A stretch of 64,000 nt of DNA from VRUE01 sp963704545 (GCA_963704545.1 OY969915.1:434001-498000); one strand, 5' to 3'. Shown: positions 25,006 to 33,466, counted from the first letter of the stretch. Translations and numbers: made by a program. Notes: a model not told the origin generated them from the letters alone.

Positions 25006-26525
25006 AGCCCGAAGTGATCCAGCACGACCGGCGCGACGTCGCGGAGAGTCCACTGGGCGCGTTCGGAGGCCTCCGCTGGGCCGCAGCCGACGAAGAGCAG
25101 CGGCCCGAGCGAGTCGCCGGCCAGCAGCGACCCGTGGCTGCCGCCGCCGGCGTGGGTGATGCCGCCCCAGTCCACAGCCTCGTAGCCCGGCGCCAACGAG
25201 AGCACGAAGTCCCCCGCGTGCGGGGCCGTTAGCGCGGACCAGATCCGGGCAAGGGCGTCGGGGTAGTCCCGGCTGAGCAACAGGCCGTCCTCGACCTTCG
25301 CCGCGATCGCGCCAAGGTCGCCCTCGAAGTCCCAGCGGCCGCCGCGTAGGTCAGCGACGGCATCGCCGGGGCCGAAGCGCAGCCCTGCCTCTCCGCGTTC
25401 GACCGTCGCCGTCGCTCCATCTGCGGGCGTCCCCGGCTCCTCTCGCACCAGCGGCCCGCCGTCCGCGGACTCGAGCCGGCAGACGAGGTCGACCCCTTCG
25501 AGCACGTTCAGCCTTGCCCGCACCGCCTCCGGGTCGGCCCGCTCTCCCGCGCCCGGGAGCAGGTAGACGTGGGCGGCGCGGCCGGTCGGGCTGACCGCCA
25601 GCTGGGCCTGGTCGGGCTCGGACTCCGACGGCCTCAACACCGACCACTCGCGCCCGAGCAGGTCCGCCAGCGGCAGGCCGCGGTGCACCGGCGTCTGCGC
25701 GTGGTCGGCGAGCAGGACGACCGCGTGGCCGGCGAGGAAGTCGTCGAGCCCGCCCCCGGCCTCGACCAGCTTCGCGAAGCAGTGGTCGGCCTTGGAGATC
25801 GACTCGACGCTCGCCTCCGGTCCGTGGCGGTGGGAGTAGTTGTCGTTGTCGGGCAGGGAGAAGAGCAGGAAGTCGAAGCCGTCGCTCCCCGCCAGCTCGG
25901 CGGCGCAGCAGGCCGAGTACCCATCCCGGGCGCCGGGGATCGAGGTCGATTTGCAGGGCACCTCGCTGCTCGCGTAGAGGTCGCCGTAGAAGAGCTCAGC
26001 GGGCCCCCAGGTGTGGTGGCGGAACTTCAGCTGCGTCGCGTCGACCGCTCGTCGCAGGAGTCCCTCGAGCGAGACCTGGTGGCGGTGGCGCCCACGGTAG
26101 ATCAGGAACGGCGTACAGGCGGTGCGCACGCCGGCGTCGTCGAGCCGCTCGAACAGCGTCTCGGTGGTGGGATTGAGGTGCGCCAGGTTCATGTTGTAGA
26201 CGAGGTCGTAGAGGACGCGGAAGATGCCGAACGCCCGGCTCGCCTCGAGCGAGGAGCCGTACTCGACGTAGCGGCGCTCGAGGCGGTGGTACCAGTCCAT
26301 GCCGCTGATCCAGTGGCTGTCCGCACCCTGGCCGGTGACCATCTCGGCGCAGGCGACCGGGGTCACCGAGGGGAAGCTGGAGACGCAGTCCTCGATCAGG
26401 ACGCCACGCTCGATCAGAGCGCCGAAGGTAGGGGCGCGTCCCTCGGCGACGGCGCGGAGCAGCATGTCCGTGCGCAACGAGTCGACGTAGGTGAGGACGA
26501 GCTTCTTGGCGGGCACCACCGCCAA
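25002..26525 (-). CDS. Alkaline phosphatase superfamily (nucleotide pyrophosphatase/phosphodiesterase-like) protein
   Basis: A 507-aa protein without a signal peptide. KLVLTYVDSLRTDML carries the first metal Asp. SSFPSVTPVACAEMVTGQ carries the catalytic Thr/Ser region, as in type I phosphodiesterase/nucleotide pyrophosphatases (PF01663). Later ligands are LFSLPDNDNYSHRHGPE and VVLLADHAQTPVHRG, and the C-terminal HAGGGSHGSLLAGDS. The hydrolysed bond is unknown. The last codons overlap the start of the glycosyltransferase (ATGA), suggesting a joint role with a membrane lipid or glycan substrate. Confidence 0.85.
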   Translation of the reverse strand: MAVVPAKKLVLTYVDSLRTDMLLRAVAEGRAPTFGALIERGVLIEDCVSSFPSVTPVACAEMVTGQGADSHWISGMDWYHRLERRYVEYGSSLEASRAFGIFRVLYDLVYNMNLAHLNPTTETLFERLDDAGVRTACTPFLIYRGRHRHQVSLEGLLRRAVDATQLKFRHHTWGPAELFYGDLYASSEVPCKSTSIPGARDGYSACCAAELAGSDGFDFLLFSLPDNDNYSHRHGPEASVESISKADHCFAKLVEAGGGLDDFLAGHAVVLLADHAQTPVHRGLPLADLLGREWSVLRPSESEPDQAQLAVSPTGRAAHVYLLPGAGERADPEAVRARLNVLEGVDLVCRLESADGGPLVREEPGTPADGATATVERGEAGLRFGPGDAVADLRGGRWDFEGDLGAIAAKVEDGLLLSRDYPDALARIWSALTAPHAGDFVLSLAPGYEAVDWGGITHAGGGSHGSLLAGDSLGPLLFVGCGPAEASERAQWTLRDVAPVVLDHFGL

Positions 26526-26556
26526 TCATCCTGAATCGCGAGAGGTGACTGAGGGC

Positions 26557-26725
26557 CTAGATGGTTGATTCCACGGCCGCGTGTGACTGGGGGCGCGCGT
26601 GGCCAAGCAGGTCAAGGACGCAGGGTGCAGCCTTTGGCGGCGCCAAAGGCAAGCCCGAGGACGCAGAGATGCGCAGCGCCGCGCGCGTCATCCAGGCGTG
26701 CGGGGCCGTGGAATCAACCATCTAG
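26557..26725. repeat. Class C inverted-repeat element containing a stop codon
   Basis: Arms 26557-26578 and 26704-26725 are perfect 22-nt reverse complements. The TAG stop of the membrane protein gene (26722-26724) is inside the right arm, one base from its end. An inner palindrome CCTTTGGCG-GCGCCAAAGG (26631-26649) forms a second hairpin. The core CCAAGCAGGTCAAGGACGCAG and GAGGACGCAGAGATGCGC closely match 12279-12390. The element fills most of the 196-nt gap; nothing else is evident there. Confidence 0.88.
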
Positions 26726-27156
26726 CGCAGGACGCGGAGCCCGGCGTGCTTGCGTTGGGCGCGGCGGCGGCGTGAGATGCCGAGCCAGGCGAGGGCGGCG
26801 ATGACGAGCAGGACCGCCGGCTCGATCAGCAGCGTGATCGCGACGACGACGAGGGCGACGAGAGAGACCAGGAAGCCGAGCGCGCCGGAGCCGGTGCCCT
26901 CCCGGCGCCCGGCGCCGCTGACCACATCGCTGACGATCAGGCAGGCGAAGACGGCCCCGGCCATGCAGAACAGCGCTCCGGCGACGGTGCTGACGCCGGC
27001 GGTGCCTCCCAGCAGGGCGCCGGCGACCAGTCCGATCACCCCGGCCAGGATCGTCATCCGGCCGCGGGCCGAGCCGTGCGTGCCGGTGGTGCCGGCCAGC
27101 ATCCCGATCGCGATGCCGATGCCGAGCTCCAGGCAGATTCCCGAGAAAGATCCCAC
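26722..27156 (-). CDS. Small multi-pass membrane protein of unknown function
   Basis: A 144-aa protein with about five hydrophobic segments: an N-terminal Gly-rich helix (ICLELGIGIAIGMLAG), two more in the middle (TILAGVIGLVAGALLGG; VAGALFCMAGAVFACLIV), and a C-terminal pair (LVSLVALVVVAITLLI; VLLVIAALAWLGI) followed by a basic tail (RRRRAQRKHAGLRVLR). Charge distribution puts the tail in the cytoplasm. No known family recognised. It is divergent from the aminotransferase gene. Its stop codon forms part of a class C element arm. Confidence 0.65.
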   Translation of the reverse strand: MGSFSGICLELGIGIAIGMLAGTTGTHGSARGRMTILAGVIGLVAGALLGGTAGVSTVAGALFCMAGAVFACLIVSDVVSGAGRREGTGSGALGFLVSLVALVVVAITLLIEPAVLLVIAALAWLGISRRRRAQRKHAGLRVLR

Positions 27157-27209
27157 GCGGGAAACCTAGCTCCCCGGGCGAGACGGCGCCAATTCGGCAC
27201 ACTGTCTCC

Positions 27210-28577
27210 ATGCCAGAGCCGCCCCACCGGCGTCGCGCCCACGCCCGCAGCAGCGACCTGGAGCGGTATGCCGGCCTCTTCGCGGCGCGAACGCAGGTGA
27301 TGCGCTCCTCGGCGATGCGCGACCTGATGGCGGTGACCGCGCGGCCGGAGGTGATCTCGCTCGCCGGCGGCCTTCCCGACACCTCGACCTTCCCGCCCCA
27401 GACCTTCGCCGCGCAGATGACGCGGATCGCCCAGGAGTCCGCCGCCGAGGCACTCCAGTACGGGCCCACCGAGGGATTCCGCGAGACCGTCGACTGCATC
27501 GTCGAGGTGATGGGAGCCGAGGGGATGCTTCCCGACCCCGAGGACGTGATCGTCACGACAGGCGGCCAGCAGGCGATTGACCTGATCTGCAAGACGCTGG
27601 TCGATCCCGGCGACGCGGTGATCTGCGAGGCGCCCACCTACCCCGGCGCGATCCCGGTCTTCTGCAGCTACGAGGCCGACACGATCCAGGTCGAGTGCGA
27701 CGCGGAGGGGATGCGGATCGACGAGCTGGAGGCGGTGCTCGAGCGACTCGACGGCGAAGGGCGACGGCCGAAGTTCGTCTACTCGGTGCCTACCTTCCAG
27801 AACCCCGCCGGCGTGACGATGTCGCTGGAACGGCGTCGGCGGCTGGTCGAGCTGGCACGCTCGCGGGAGCTGCTCGTGGTCGAGGACAACCCCTACGGCC
27901 TGCTCCGCTTCGACGGCGAGGCCATGCCGACGCTCTACCAGCTCGACGGCGGCGACTTCGTCGTCTACATCGGCACCTTCTCGAAGATCCTTTCGCCCGG
28001 CATCCGCCTCGGCTGGGCGGTCGCCCCGCCACCGGTGATGGACAAGGTCGTGCTCGGCAAGCAGGCCGCCGACCTCTGCACCTCGACCCTGACCCAGTAC
28101 TTCGTTCGCGAGTACTTCCGCGACGGGAACTGGCGCGAGTACGTCGAGAGCCTGGCCGGGATCTACCGCTCCCGCCGCGACGCGATGGTCGACGCGCTTG
28201 GCCGTCACTTCCCGCCCCAGGCGACCTGGACCGAGCCCGACGGCGGCCTGTTCATCTGGGCGACCCTGCCCCCCTACATCGACACCAGCGATCTCCTGGC
28301 AAAGGCGTTGCGCGAGGACGTCGCCTTCGTTCCCGGCCAGGCCGCCTACGTCGACGGCAGCGGGCACAACTCGATGCGGCTCAACTTCTCCGCCGGGAGC
28401 GAGGACGAGATCCGCGAGGGCATCCGCCGCATCGGCAAGGTGCTCGGCGAGCAGATCGAGCTGTACGGCGCCCTCACCGGCGAGCGGCCGACTGCTCCCC
28501 AGCCTAGGCAGGGGGCGGACGAGTCGGAGTCGGAGAACGTCGTCCCGTTTCGCAAAGCCGGCGAGGGAAGCGCGTGA
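27210..28577 (+). CDS. PLP-dependent aminotransferase (class I/II, LysN-like)
   Basis: A 455-aa fold-type I aminotransferase without the N-terminal HTH of MocR regulators. VISLAGGLPDTSTFP is the substrate-proximal loop, GGQQAIDLICKTL precedes the cofactor pocket, and the PLP lysine is in YIGTFSKILSPGIRLGW. VPTFQNPAGVTM and the C-terminal SMRLNFS arginine motif (carboxylate binding) are intact. It resembles 2-aminoadipate/aromatic aminotransferases; the amino donor is uncertain. The stop overlaps the GTG of the following D-Ala-D-Ala ligase gene, so it may supply or recycle an amino acid for peptidoglycan. The last 40 residues are a charged tail. Confidence 0.88.
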   Translation: MPEPPHRRRAHARSSDLERYAGLFAARTQVMRSSAMRDLMAVTARPEVISLAGGLPDTSTFPPQTFAAQMTRIAQESAAEALQYGPTEGFRETVDCIVEVMGAEGMLPDPEDVIVTTGGQQAIDLICKTLVDPGDAVICEAPTYPGAIPVFCSYEADTIQVECDAEGMRIDELEAVLERLDGEGRRPKFVYSVPTFQNPAGVTMSLERRRRLVELARSRELLVVEDNPYGLLRFDGEAMPTLYQLDGGDFVVYIGTFSKILSPGIRLGWAVAPPPVMDKVVLGKQAADLCTSTLTQYFVREYFRDGNWREYVESLAGIYRSRRDAMVDALGRHFPPQATWTEPDGGLFIWATLPPYIDTSDLLAKALREDVAFVPGQAAYVDGSGHNSMRLNFSAGSEDEIREGIRRIGKVLGEQIELYGALTGERPTAPQPRQGADESESENVVPFRKAGEGSA

Positions 28578-29506
28578 AGGTCGCGGTCCTCAAAGGCGGG
28601 CGGTCGCTGGAGCGGAGCGTCTCGCTGCGCTCCGGAGCCCGGGTCGAAGACGCGCTTGGCCGGCTCGGCCACGAGGTGCTCGCGCTGGAGGCGGGCGGCG
28701 ATCTGGCCAAGCTGCTGAGCGCCGGGCGACCCGACGTCGCCTTCGTTGCCATGCACGGAATGGGCGGAGAGGACGGCACCGCCCAGGAGCTGCTGGAGAT
28801 CCTCGGCATTCCCTTCACGGGACCGGGCGTCGCCGCCTGCGTGCGCTGCATCGACAAGGTCCTGACCAAGCACGAGCTGCGTGCGGCGGGCATCCCAACC
28901 CCCGACTGGTTCGCGTTCAACGAGACCGCGTTTCGCGAGCTCGGCGCCGCCGATGCCCTCGGGAGCCTGGAGGAGCGGCTCGGCTTTCCGCTCGTGATCA
29001 AGCCCAGTCGCGGCGGGTCGGCCCTGGGAGTGAAGTTCGCCGAGAGCGGTGCCGACGTTCCCGGCGCCCTCGTCTCCGCCTTCAGCTACGACGAGCGAGT
29101 GCTGCTGGAGCGCTTCGTCAGCGGTCGCGAGTTGGCGGTCAGCGTGCTCGGCGGCGATGCCCTGCCGGTGGTCGAGGCGATCCCTCGGCCCGGCCACAGC
29201 TACGACTTCGAAGCGCGCTACGAGATCGGCCGCACCTCCTTCGTCTGCCCGGCGCAGCTCAGCGAGACCGAGACGGCGGCCGTGACCGAGGCGGCGCTGG
29301 GCGCCTACGAGACCCTCGGCTGCGCCGGCTTCTCCCGCGTCGACCTGATCCTCGGTGAGGACGGCCCCCAGGTGCTCGAGGTCAACGCCATCCCCGGCCT
29401 CACCGACACCAGCCTCCTCCCCCAGGCCGCCGAGGCGGCCGGCATGTCCTTCGAGCAGCTGGTGGAGCGGATTTTGGAGCTCGCGCTGGCTCCGGCGAGC
29501 GTCTAG
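28574..29506 (+). CDS. ddl: D-alanine-D-alanine ligase (first copy)
   Basis: A 310-aa ATP-grasp ligase. Conserved parts: LKGGRSLERSVSLRSG, MHGMGGEDGTAQELLE, the ATP-grasp segment VIKPSRGGSALGVKFA, the omega-loop HSYDFEARYEIGRTSF with the Tyr expected for D-Ala over D-Lac specificity, and VLEVNAIPGLTDTSLLP. In the ATP-grasp loop the second Ser of the GSSVG form is Ala (GSALG), a variant seen in many Ddl enzymes. It overlaps the aminotransferase gene upstream by 4 nt. A second, less similar Ddl is encoded at 55232-56200. Confidence 0.92.
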   Translation: MKVAVLKGGRSLERSVSLRSGARVEDALGRLGHEVLALEAGGDLAKLLSAGRPDVAFVAMHGMGGEDGTAQELLEILGIPFTGPGVAACVRCIDKVLTKHELRAAGIPTPDWFAFNETAFRELGAADALGSLEERLGFPLVIKPSRGGSALGVKFAESGADVPGALVSAFSYDERVLLERFVSGRELAVSVLGGDALPVVEAIPRPGHSYDFEARYEIGRTSFVCPAQLSETETAAVTEAALGAYETLGCAGFSRVDLILGEDGPQVLEVNAIPGLTDTSLLPQAAEAAGMSFEQLVERILELALAPASV

Positions 29507-29997
29507 GAGTCCTCGCCCTTGGCGAAGTCATCGGGCGTGACCTCGTCGAGGAACTCTTTGAACTTGTCGACGACCTCCTCGGTGTCCTCGACGTCGTGCT
29601 CGAACTCGATCGCCGACTCCTCGATCACGTCCTCGTCGGCGAAGATCGGCGCCGAGACGCGGACGGCGAGGGCGAGGGCATCGGAGGGTCGCGAGTCGAT
29701 CTCCATCTCCGACCCGTTGACCGAGACCGTGATCGAGGCGTAGAAGGTGTTGTCGCGCAGTTCGGTCACAGAGACCCGCTCGCATTTGGCGTCGAGCTGG
29801 TCGAGCAGGTCGGAGAGCAGGTCGTGGGTCATCGGGCGCGGGGTCGAGGCACCCTGGAGCTTCATCAGAATCGCCGCGGCCTCGGGATGGCCGATCCAGA
29901 TCGGCAGGAACTTGTTGCCGTCGACCGTCTTCAGCAAGACGATCGGCTGCTTGCCGACCATGTCGAAGCTGACGCCGTAGATCTGCATCTGCTGCAC
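29503..29997 (-). CDS. Bifunctional nuclease family protein (DUF151)
   Basis: A 164-aa protein. The N-terminus IYGVSFDMVGKQPIVLLKT and the segments FLPIWIGHPEAAAI and SRPSDALALAVRVSAPIF are the hallmarks of the DUF151/BFN family, described as DNase/RNase in plants and widespread in bacteria. The acidic C-terminus (EFEHDVEDTEEVVDKFKEF) is normal. Start: GTG at 29997 or the ATG at 29988. Either leaves only 3-12 nt after the tRNA-Ile gene, so the 5' end of the mRNA is made by tRNA 3' processing if both are co-transcribed. Its stop shares CTAG with the ddl stop. Confidence 0.87.
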   Translation of the reverse strand: MQQMQIYGVSFDMVGKQPIVLLKTVDGNKFLPIWIGHPEAAAILMKLQGASTPRPMTHDLLSDLLDQLDAKCERVSVTELRDNTFYASITVSVNGSEMEIDSRPSDALALAVRVSAPIFADEDVIEESAIEFEHDVEDTEEVVDKFKEFLDEVTPDDFAKGEDS

Positions 29998-30000
29998 GAG

Positions 30001-30074
<74 letters not shown>

Positions 30075-30123
30075 GGAGCCAAGCCGAAGGATAGCGGGGT
30101 AATCGAGGCCTAACGGCGGGGCC

Positions 30124-30999
30124 TCAGCGACCGTTGCGGGCGAGGGCGCGGGCGAGTGCCAGGGCCTCGTCGAGGTCGCCGAAACGGATCTCGACCGCGA
30201 CCCCCCCGCCCTTCGGTCGCACCCGGACCTCGTGGCCGAACGCCGACTCGAGCTCGTCGGCCGCGTCGCGGATCGCCGCCGCCTCCTCGACCGACAGCGC
30301 TACGGCGGAGCCGCTCTTCCCTCTCTTTGGCTGGCCAGCCAGCTTGGCCCGATTCTCGGTTTCGCGGACCGACCAGCCGCCGCGGGCGGCGTCGCGGGCG
30401 AGCTTGCGACGCACGTCGTTCCCCTCGGCCGCGAGGAGGGCCTTGCCATGACCTTCGCTCAGCTCCCCCGACTCGAGCAGGTCGAGCGCCTCGTCGGGCA
30501 GGTCGAGCAGGCGGATCAGGTTGGAGACGGCGGGGCGGCTGCGCCCGACACGGCGAGCCAGCTCCTCCTTGGAGAGGCCGAGGTCGTCGATCAGGGCGGC
30601 GCAGGCGCGCGCCTCGTCCACCGGGTTGAGATCCTCGCGGACCATGTTCTCGATCAGGGCCACCTGGAGTCGCTCGGCCAGCTCCTGGTCGCGGACGACC
30701 GCGGGAACCTTGTCCAGGCCCGCGGCCTGCGCGGCGCGCCAGCGGCGCTCGCCGGCGATCAGCTCGTAGCTACCGTCGGGGAGGGGGCGGACGAGCAGCG
30801 GCTGGACGACCCCGTTGGCCTCGATCGAGGAGGAGAGCCCGGCAAGCGCCTCGGGGTCGATCTTCGTCCGCGGCTGGTTCGGGTTCGGCTTGATCAGCTC
30901 GACCGGCAGCTCGCGCAGCTCGCCGGCATTCTCGGCCGTCACCTCCGGGAGGATCGCGGCCAGGCCGCTCCCGAGGCCACGGCGGGCCGGCTTAGCCAC
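30124..30999 (-). CDS. parB: Chromosome partitioning protein ParB
   Basis: A 291-aa parS-binding CTPase of chromosome segregation. The N-terminal MAKPARRGLGSGLAAILP interacts with ParA. PNPNQPRTK and GERRWRAAQAAG form the ParB/Srx CTP-binding fold, and the helix-turn-helix is GLSKEELARRVGRSRPAVS. The C-terminal dimerisation part is short. The start overlaps the parA end by 8 nt. A candidate binding site (34478-34493) lies 3.5 kb away near the origin. Confidence 0.96.
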   Translation of the reverse strand: MAKPARRGLGSGLAAILPEVTAENAGELRELPVELIKPNPNQPRTKIDPEALAGLSSSIEANGVVQPLLVRPLPDGSYELIAGERRWRAAQAAGLDKVPAVVRDQELAERLQVALIENMVREDLNPVDEARACAALIDDLGLSKEELARRVGRSRPAVSNLIRLLDLPDEALDLLESGELSEGHGKALLAAEGNDVRRKLARDAARGGWSVRETENRAKLAGQPKRGKSGSAVALSVEEAAAIRDAADELESAFGHEVRVRPKGGGVAVEIRFGDLDEALALARALARNGR

Positions 31000-31750
31000 G
31001 GGCCGCCAGCTCCCCGGCGAGGGCGCGGTAGGCGTCGGAGCCGCGAGAACGGGGCGAGTGCTCGGTCACGGGCAGACCATAGCTCGGAGCCTCGGCGACC
31101 CTGACGCTTCGCGGGATGACCGTTTCGAAGACCATTTCGGGAAAGTGCTGGCGCAGTTCCCGCTCCACGTCCTGCGCCAGGCGGGTGCGCTCGTCGTGCA
31201 TGGTGACCAGGAGGCCCGACACCTCCAGGCGCGGGTTGAGCTCGCGCCTGATCGTCGCCAGGGTGTCGAGGAACTGGACGAGGCCCTCGAGCGCCAGGTA
31301 CTCGGCCTGGACCGGGACCACGACCCGGTCGGCGGCGGTGAGCGCGTTGACGCTGACCGGTCCCAGCGAGGGCGGACAGTCGAGCAGCGTGTAGGTGAAG
31401 CGCTCGCGCACTGGGCCGAGCCGCTCGCGCAAGCGCGTCTCGGAGCCCTCGATCCGCGGCAGCTCGACGGCGGCGCCGGCGAGGTCGCGGTTGGCCGGGA
31501 CCAGCCAGAGGTTGTCCGGGCCGGCGGGGCGGGCGGCCTCGGCGACCGAGACCTCGCCGATCAGGCAGTCGTAGGAGGAGGGGTGCATGTCGCGCTCGCC
31601 GCCCAGCGCGACGGTTGCGTTGCACTGCGGATCAAGGTCGACGAGCAGGGTCTGGGACCCCCCTGCGGCAAGGCAGGCGGCGACGTTGACCGCGGTCGTC
31701 GTCTTGCCGACGCCGCCCTTCTGGTTCGAGATCGCGTAGACGACGCCCAT
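30992..31750 (-). CDS. parA: Chromosome partitioning ATPase ParA (Soj)
   Basis: A 252-aa deviant Walker ATPase. Residues about 7-20 (SNQKGGVGKTTTAV) form the deviant Walker A with the signature Lys. DLDPQCNAT and LLDCPPSLGPVS are switch I and Walker B. It drives segregation of ParB-bound origins. The order rsmG-parA-parB is the conserved origin arrangement. The leader between parA and rsmG is filled by a class D element (31774-31902). Confidence 0.96.
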   Translation of the reverse strand: MGVVYAISNQKGGVGKTTTAVNVAACLAAGGSQTLLVDLDPQCNATVALGGERDMHPSSYDCLIGEVSVAEAARPAGPDNLWLVPANRDLAGAAVELPRIEGSETRLRERLGPVRERFTYTLLDCPPSLGPVSVNALTAADRVVVPVQAEYLALEGLVQFLDTLATIRRELNPRLEVSGLLVTMHDERTRLAQDVERELRQHFPEMVFETVIPRSVRVAEAPSYGLPVTEHSPRSRGSDAYRALAGELAARG

Positions 31751-31773
31751 GGCGAAAGGAGACTAGTTCGCCC

Positions 31774-31902
31774 GGGGTCGGGGGGCTGTTCCAAAGATCC
31801 CCAAACACCGCCTTCGGCGGTGTTGATCTCGTGCCGCTCCGCGGCTGAGAACCACTTTGCAGAGCCGCTTCGCGAGGGACTTTGGAACAGCCCCCCGACC
31901 CC
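31774..31902. repeat. Class D hairpin element between rsmG and parA
   Basis: Arms 31774-31796 and 31880-31902 are perfect 23-nt reverse complements. The right arm reaches the last base of the rsmG stop codon (31902-31904). Read on the minus strand, the core begins TCGCGAAGCGGC, then GCCGCGGAGCGGCACGAG and an AACACCGCC-GGCGGTGTT hairpin. These blocks recur in the same order in 33333-33464, with paired differences in the hairpin. This element lies between two genes on the same strand. Confidence 0.9.
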
Positions 31903-32585
31903 TAGCCAAGTGGGCGCTTCTTCGCCATGCCCGCGCGACGCGGCAGCTTTTTGGGTGTGGGAGCGGACTTGCGGATGACGTGGAGGTGGCGGTGTTCGCT
32001 GCCGGCGAAGGGACCGACATGGAGGATCTGCTCGGGGCGCATGGCCAGCTCATCGGCGGCGTGGGAGAGCTGTGCCTCCTCATCGGGGTCGCGCCTGCCC
32101 TTCCAGGCGACGAGGACGCCGTTCTCCTCGAGCAGGGGCGAGGCCAGCTCGGCCAGGGTGGAGAGCCTGCCCACCGCGCGGGCCGTGACCGCCGCGTAGG
32201 CCTCTCGCCCCTCGGTCTGCGCCAGCTCCTCCGAGCGGACGTTCAGAACCCGGGCGTTGCCGATTCCCCCGGCGTCGATCGCGCGCTGGATGAACTCGCA
32301 CTTGCGACCGACGGACTCGACCAGGTCGAGCTGCGAAGAGGGCAGGGCTACCGCCAGCACCAGCCCTGGAAACCCTGCTCCAGAGCCAATATCGGCGATT
32401 TTCGGGGCGTCGCGAAGGTCGGATATCTCGAGACCGGTGAGACTGTCGGCGACGTGGACCCTCCAGGCTCGGCCGGGCTCGGTGACCGAACTGACCGACG
32501 CCCGCTCCTCGGCAAGCAGGCGGAGCACGGTCTCCAGCGCAGCTCGCGCCGCAGGGTTGAGCTGCGTCGTCGGGTCCGGGCTCAC
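31902..32585 (-). CDS. rsmG: 16S rRNA (guanine-N7) methyltransferase RsmG
   Basis: A 227-aa SAM-dependent methyltransferase that modifies G527 of 16S rRNA. IADIGSGAGFPGLVLAVALP is the SAM-binding loop. GRKCEFIQRAIDAGG and the conserved ARAVGRLSTLAELASPLL are present. The basic C-terminal tail (KKLPRRAGMAKKRPLG) is usual in actinobacteria. The GTG start overlaps jag by 4 nt. Loss of RsmG gives low-level streptomycin resistance in other bacteria. The stop codon meets the arm of a class D element. Confidence 0.94.
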   Translation of the reverse strand: MSPDPTTQLNPAARAALETVLRLLAEERASVSSVTEPGRAWRVHVADSLTGLEISDLRDAPKIADIGSGAGFPGLVLAVALPSSQLDLVESVGRKCEFIQRAIDAGGIGNARVLNVRSEELAQTEGREAYAAVTARAVGRLSTLAELASPLLEENGVLVAWKGRRDPDEEAQLSHAADELAMRPEQILHVGPFAGSEHRHLHVIRKSAPTPKKLPRRAGMAKKRPLG

Positions 32586-33064
32586 TCGGTGACGAGCGGT
32601 GCAACCACGACGCAGCGGTGGGGGTCGTCGCCTTCGCTGTAGGTCTCGACGCCGGAGCGGTCCTTGAGGTGCTCGTGGATGACCCGCCGCTCCTGCGCGC
32701 TCATCGGATCCATCTCCACCGAGTGGCCGTCGTTCAGGGCCTGCTCCGCCGCTCGGTCCGCGCGCGCCGTCAGCGTCTCCCGGCGCCGCTCCCGGTAGCC
32801 GGCCGCGTCGATCACGACCCGTTTGCGGTCCCGGAGGCCGCGGAACGCGGCCTGGTAGGCGAGCAGCTGGAGCGCGTCGATCGTCTGCCCCCGTTTGCCG
32901 ATCAGCAACCCGTAGTCGTCGTCTCCCTCGACCGAGGCCGTGATCCGGTCATCGTCCTCGACGATCTCGACGTCGCCGTCCAAGTCCAGCTCGTCCAGGA
33001 CGCCCTCGACGAGCTCCCGAACACGCTCTGCCGGCTCCGCAGGCCAGTCTGCGATCTCACCCAT
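32582..33064 (-). CDS. jag: RNA-binding protein Jag (KhpB), KH and R3H domains
   Basis: A 160-aa protein. The KH-like domain has YGLLIGKRGQTIDALQLLAYQ around residues 52-72; its GKRG is the nucleic-acid-binding loop. The R3H domain follows (SAQERRVIHEHLKD with conserved Arg and His). The N-terminal Jag_N domain of Firmicutes is missing, as in other actinobacteria. Jag/KhpB binds RNA and affects elongation and division. It lies between the yidC and rsmG genes, as usual. Confidence 0.93.
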   Translation of the reverse strand: MGEIADWPAEPAERVRELVEGVLDELDLDGDVEIVEDDDRITASVEGDDDYGLLIGKRGQTIDALQLLAYQAAFRGLRDRKRVVIDAAGYRERRRETLTARADRAAEQALNDGHSVEMDPMSAQERRVIHEHLKDRSGVETYSEGDDPHRCVVVAPLVTE

Positions 33065-33107
33065 GGGGTCAGTCTATTTGGCGGGGCGGTTCTGGCGCGG
33101 CGGGTCC

Positions 33108-33200
33108 TGGGTGGTGGGATGCCCCTCGCCCGGACAAGTGCCGAGCTAATTAGCTCGGCACTTTGAGTATCCGCCCGTTCGAGGGGCATCCCACCACCCA
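33108..33200. repeat. Class A hairpin element upstream of jag
   Basis: Arms 33108-33128 and 33180-33200 are perfect 21-nt reverse complements. Inside is a perfect 28-nt palindrome (33136-33163) centred on TAATTA and beginning AAGTGCCGAGC. Minus-strand GGATACTCAAAG precedes it. The same palindrome recurs exactly at 44422-44449. It lies in the 402-nt gap 33065-33466, which also holds a class D element. The stretch 33201-33332 between them contains nothing I can identify. Confidence 0.92.
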
Positions 33201-33332
33201 CCAGCCGGGTTCAAAGAAGCTCGCTAAGAGGCAGTCCCTGATTCCGGCGGGCTTGGCGAGTGCGCTGCGGAACTGAGCTTTCGGGCTGGAGCTCGGCCAG
33301 GGCTGGGACGAGAAAGCTTGGGGTGCCTGCAA

Positions 33333-33464
33333 AGGCCGGCGGGGAGGGGTTTGGGGACCCTCGCGAAGCGGCCCCTGCTAGGTGATCATGGGCCGCGAAG
33401 CGGCACCAGGTTGCACCGCCGCCAGGCGGTGCAATGGGGTCCCCAAACCCCTCCCCGCCGGCCT
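33333..33464. repeat. Class D hairpin element at the yidC 3' end
   Basis: Arms 33333-33360 and 33437-33464 are perfect 28-nt reverse complements, the longest in the window. The right arm ends 2 nt before the yidC stop codon. The core reads TCGCGAAGCGGC, then GCCGCGAAGCGGCACCAG and a TTGCACCGCC...GGCGGTGCAA hairpin. Compared with 31774-31902 the blocks are shared but the outer arms are not. The hairpin differs by compensatory changes. G-runs in the left arm (GGGGAGGGG) could also form G-quadruplexes. Confidence 0.92.
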
Positions 33465-33466
33465 GA

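Noticed and set aside
33341..33357. G-quadruplex in the hairpin arm
   Set aside because: G-runs are present but the perfect complementary arm would favour a hairpin; cannot be judged from sequence alone.
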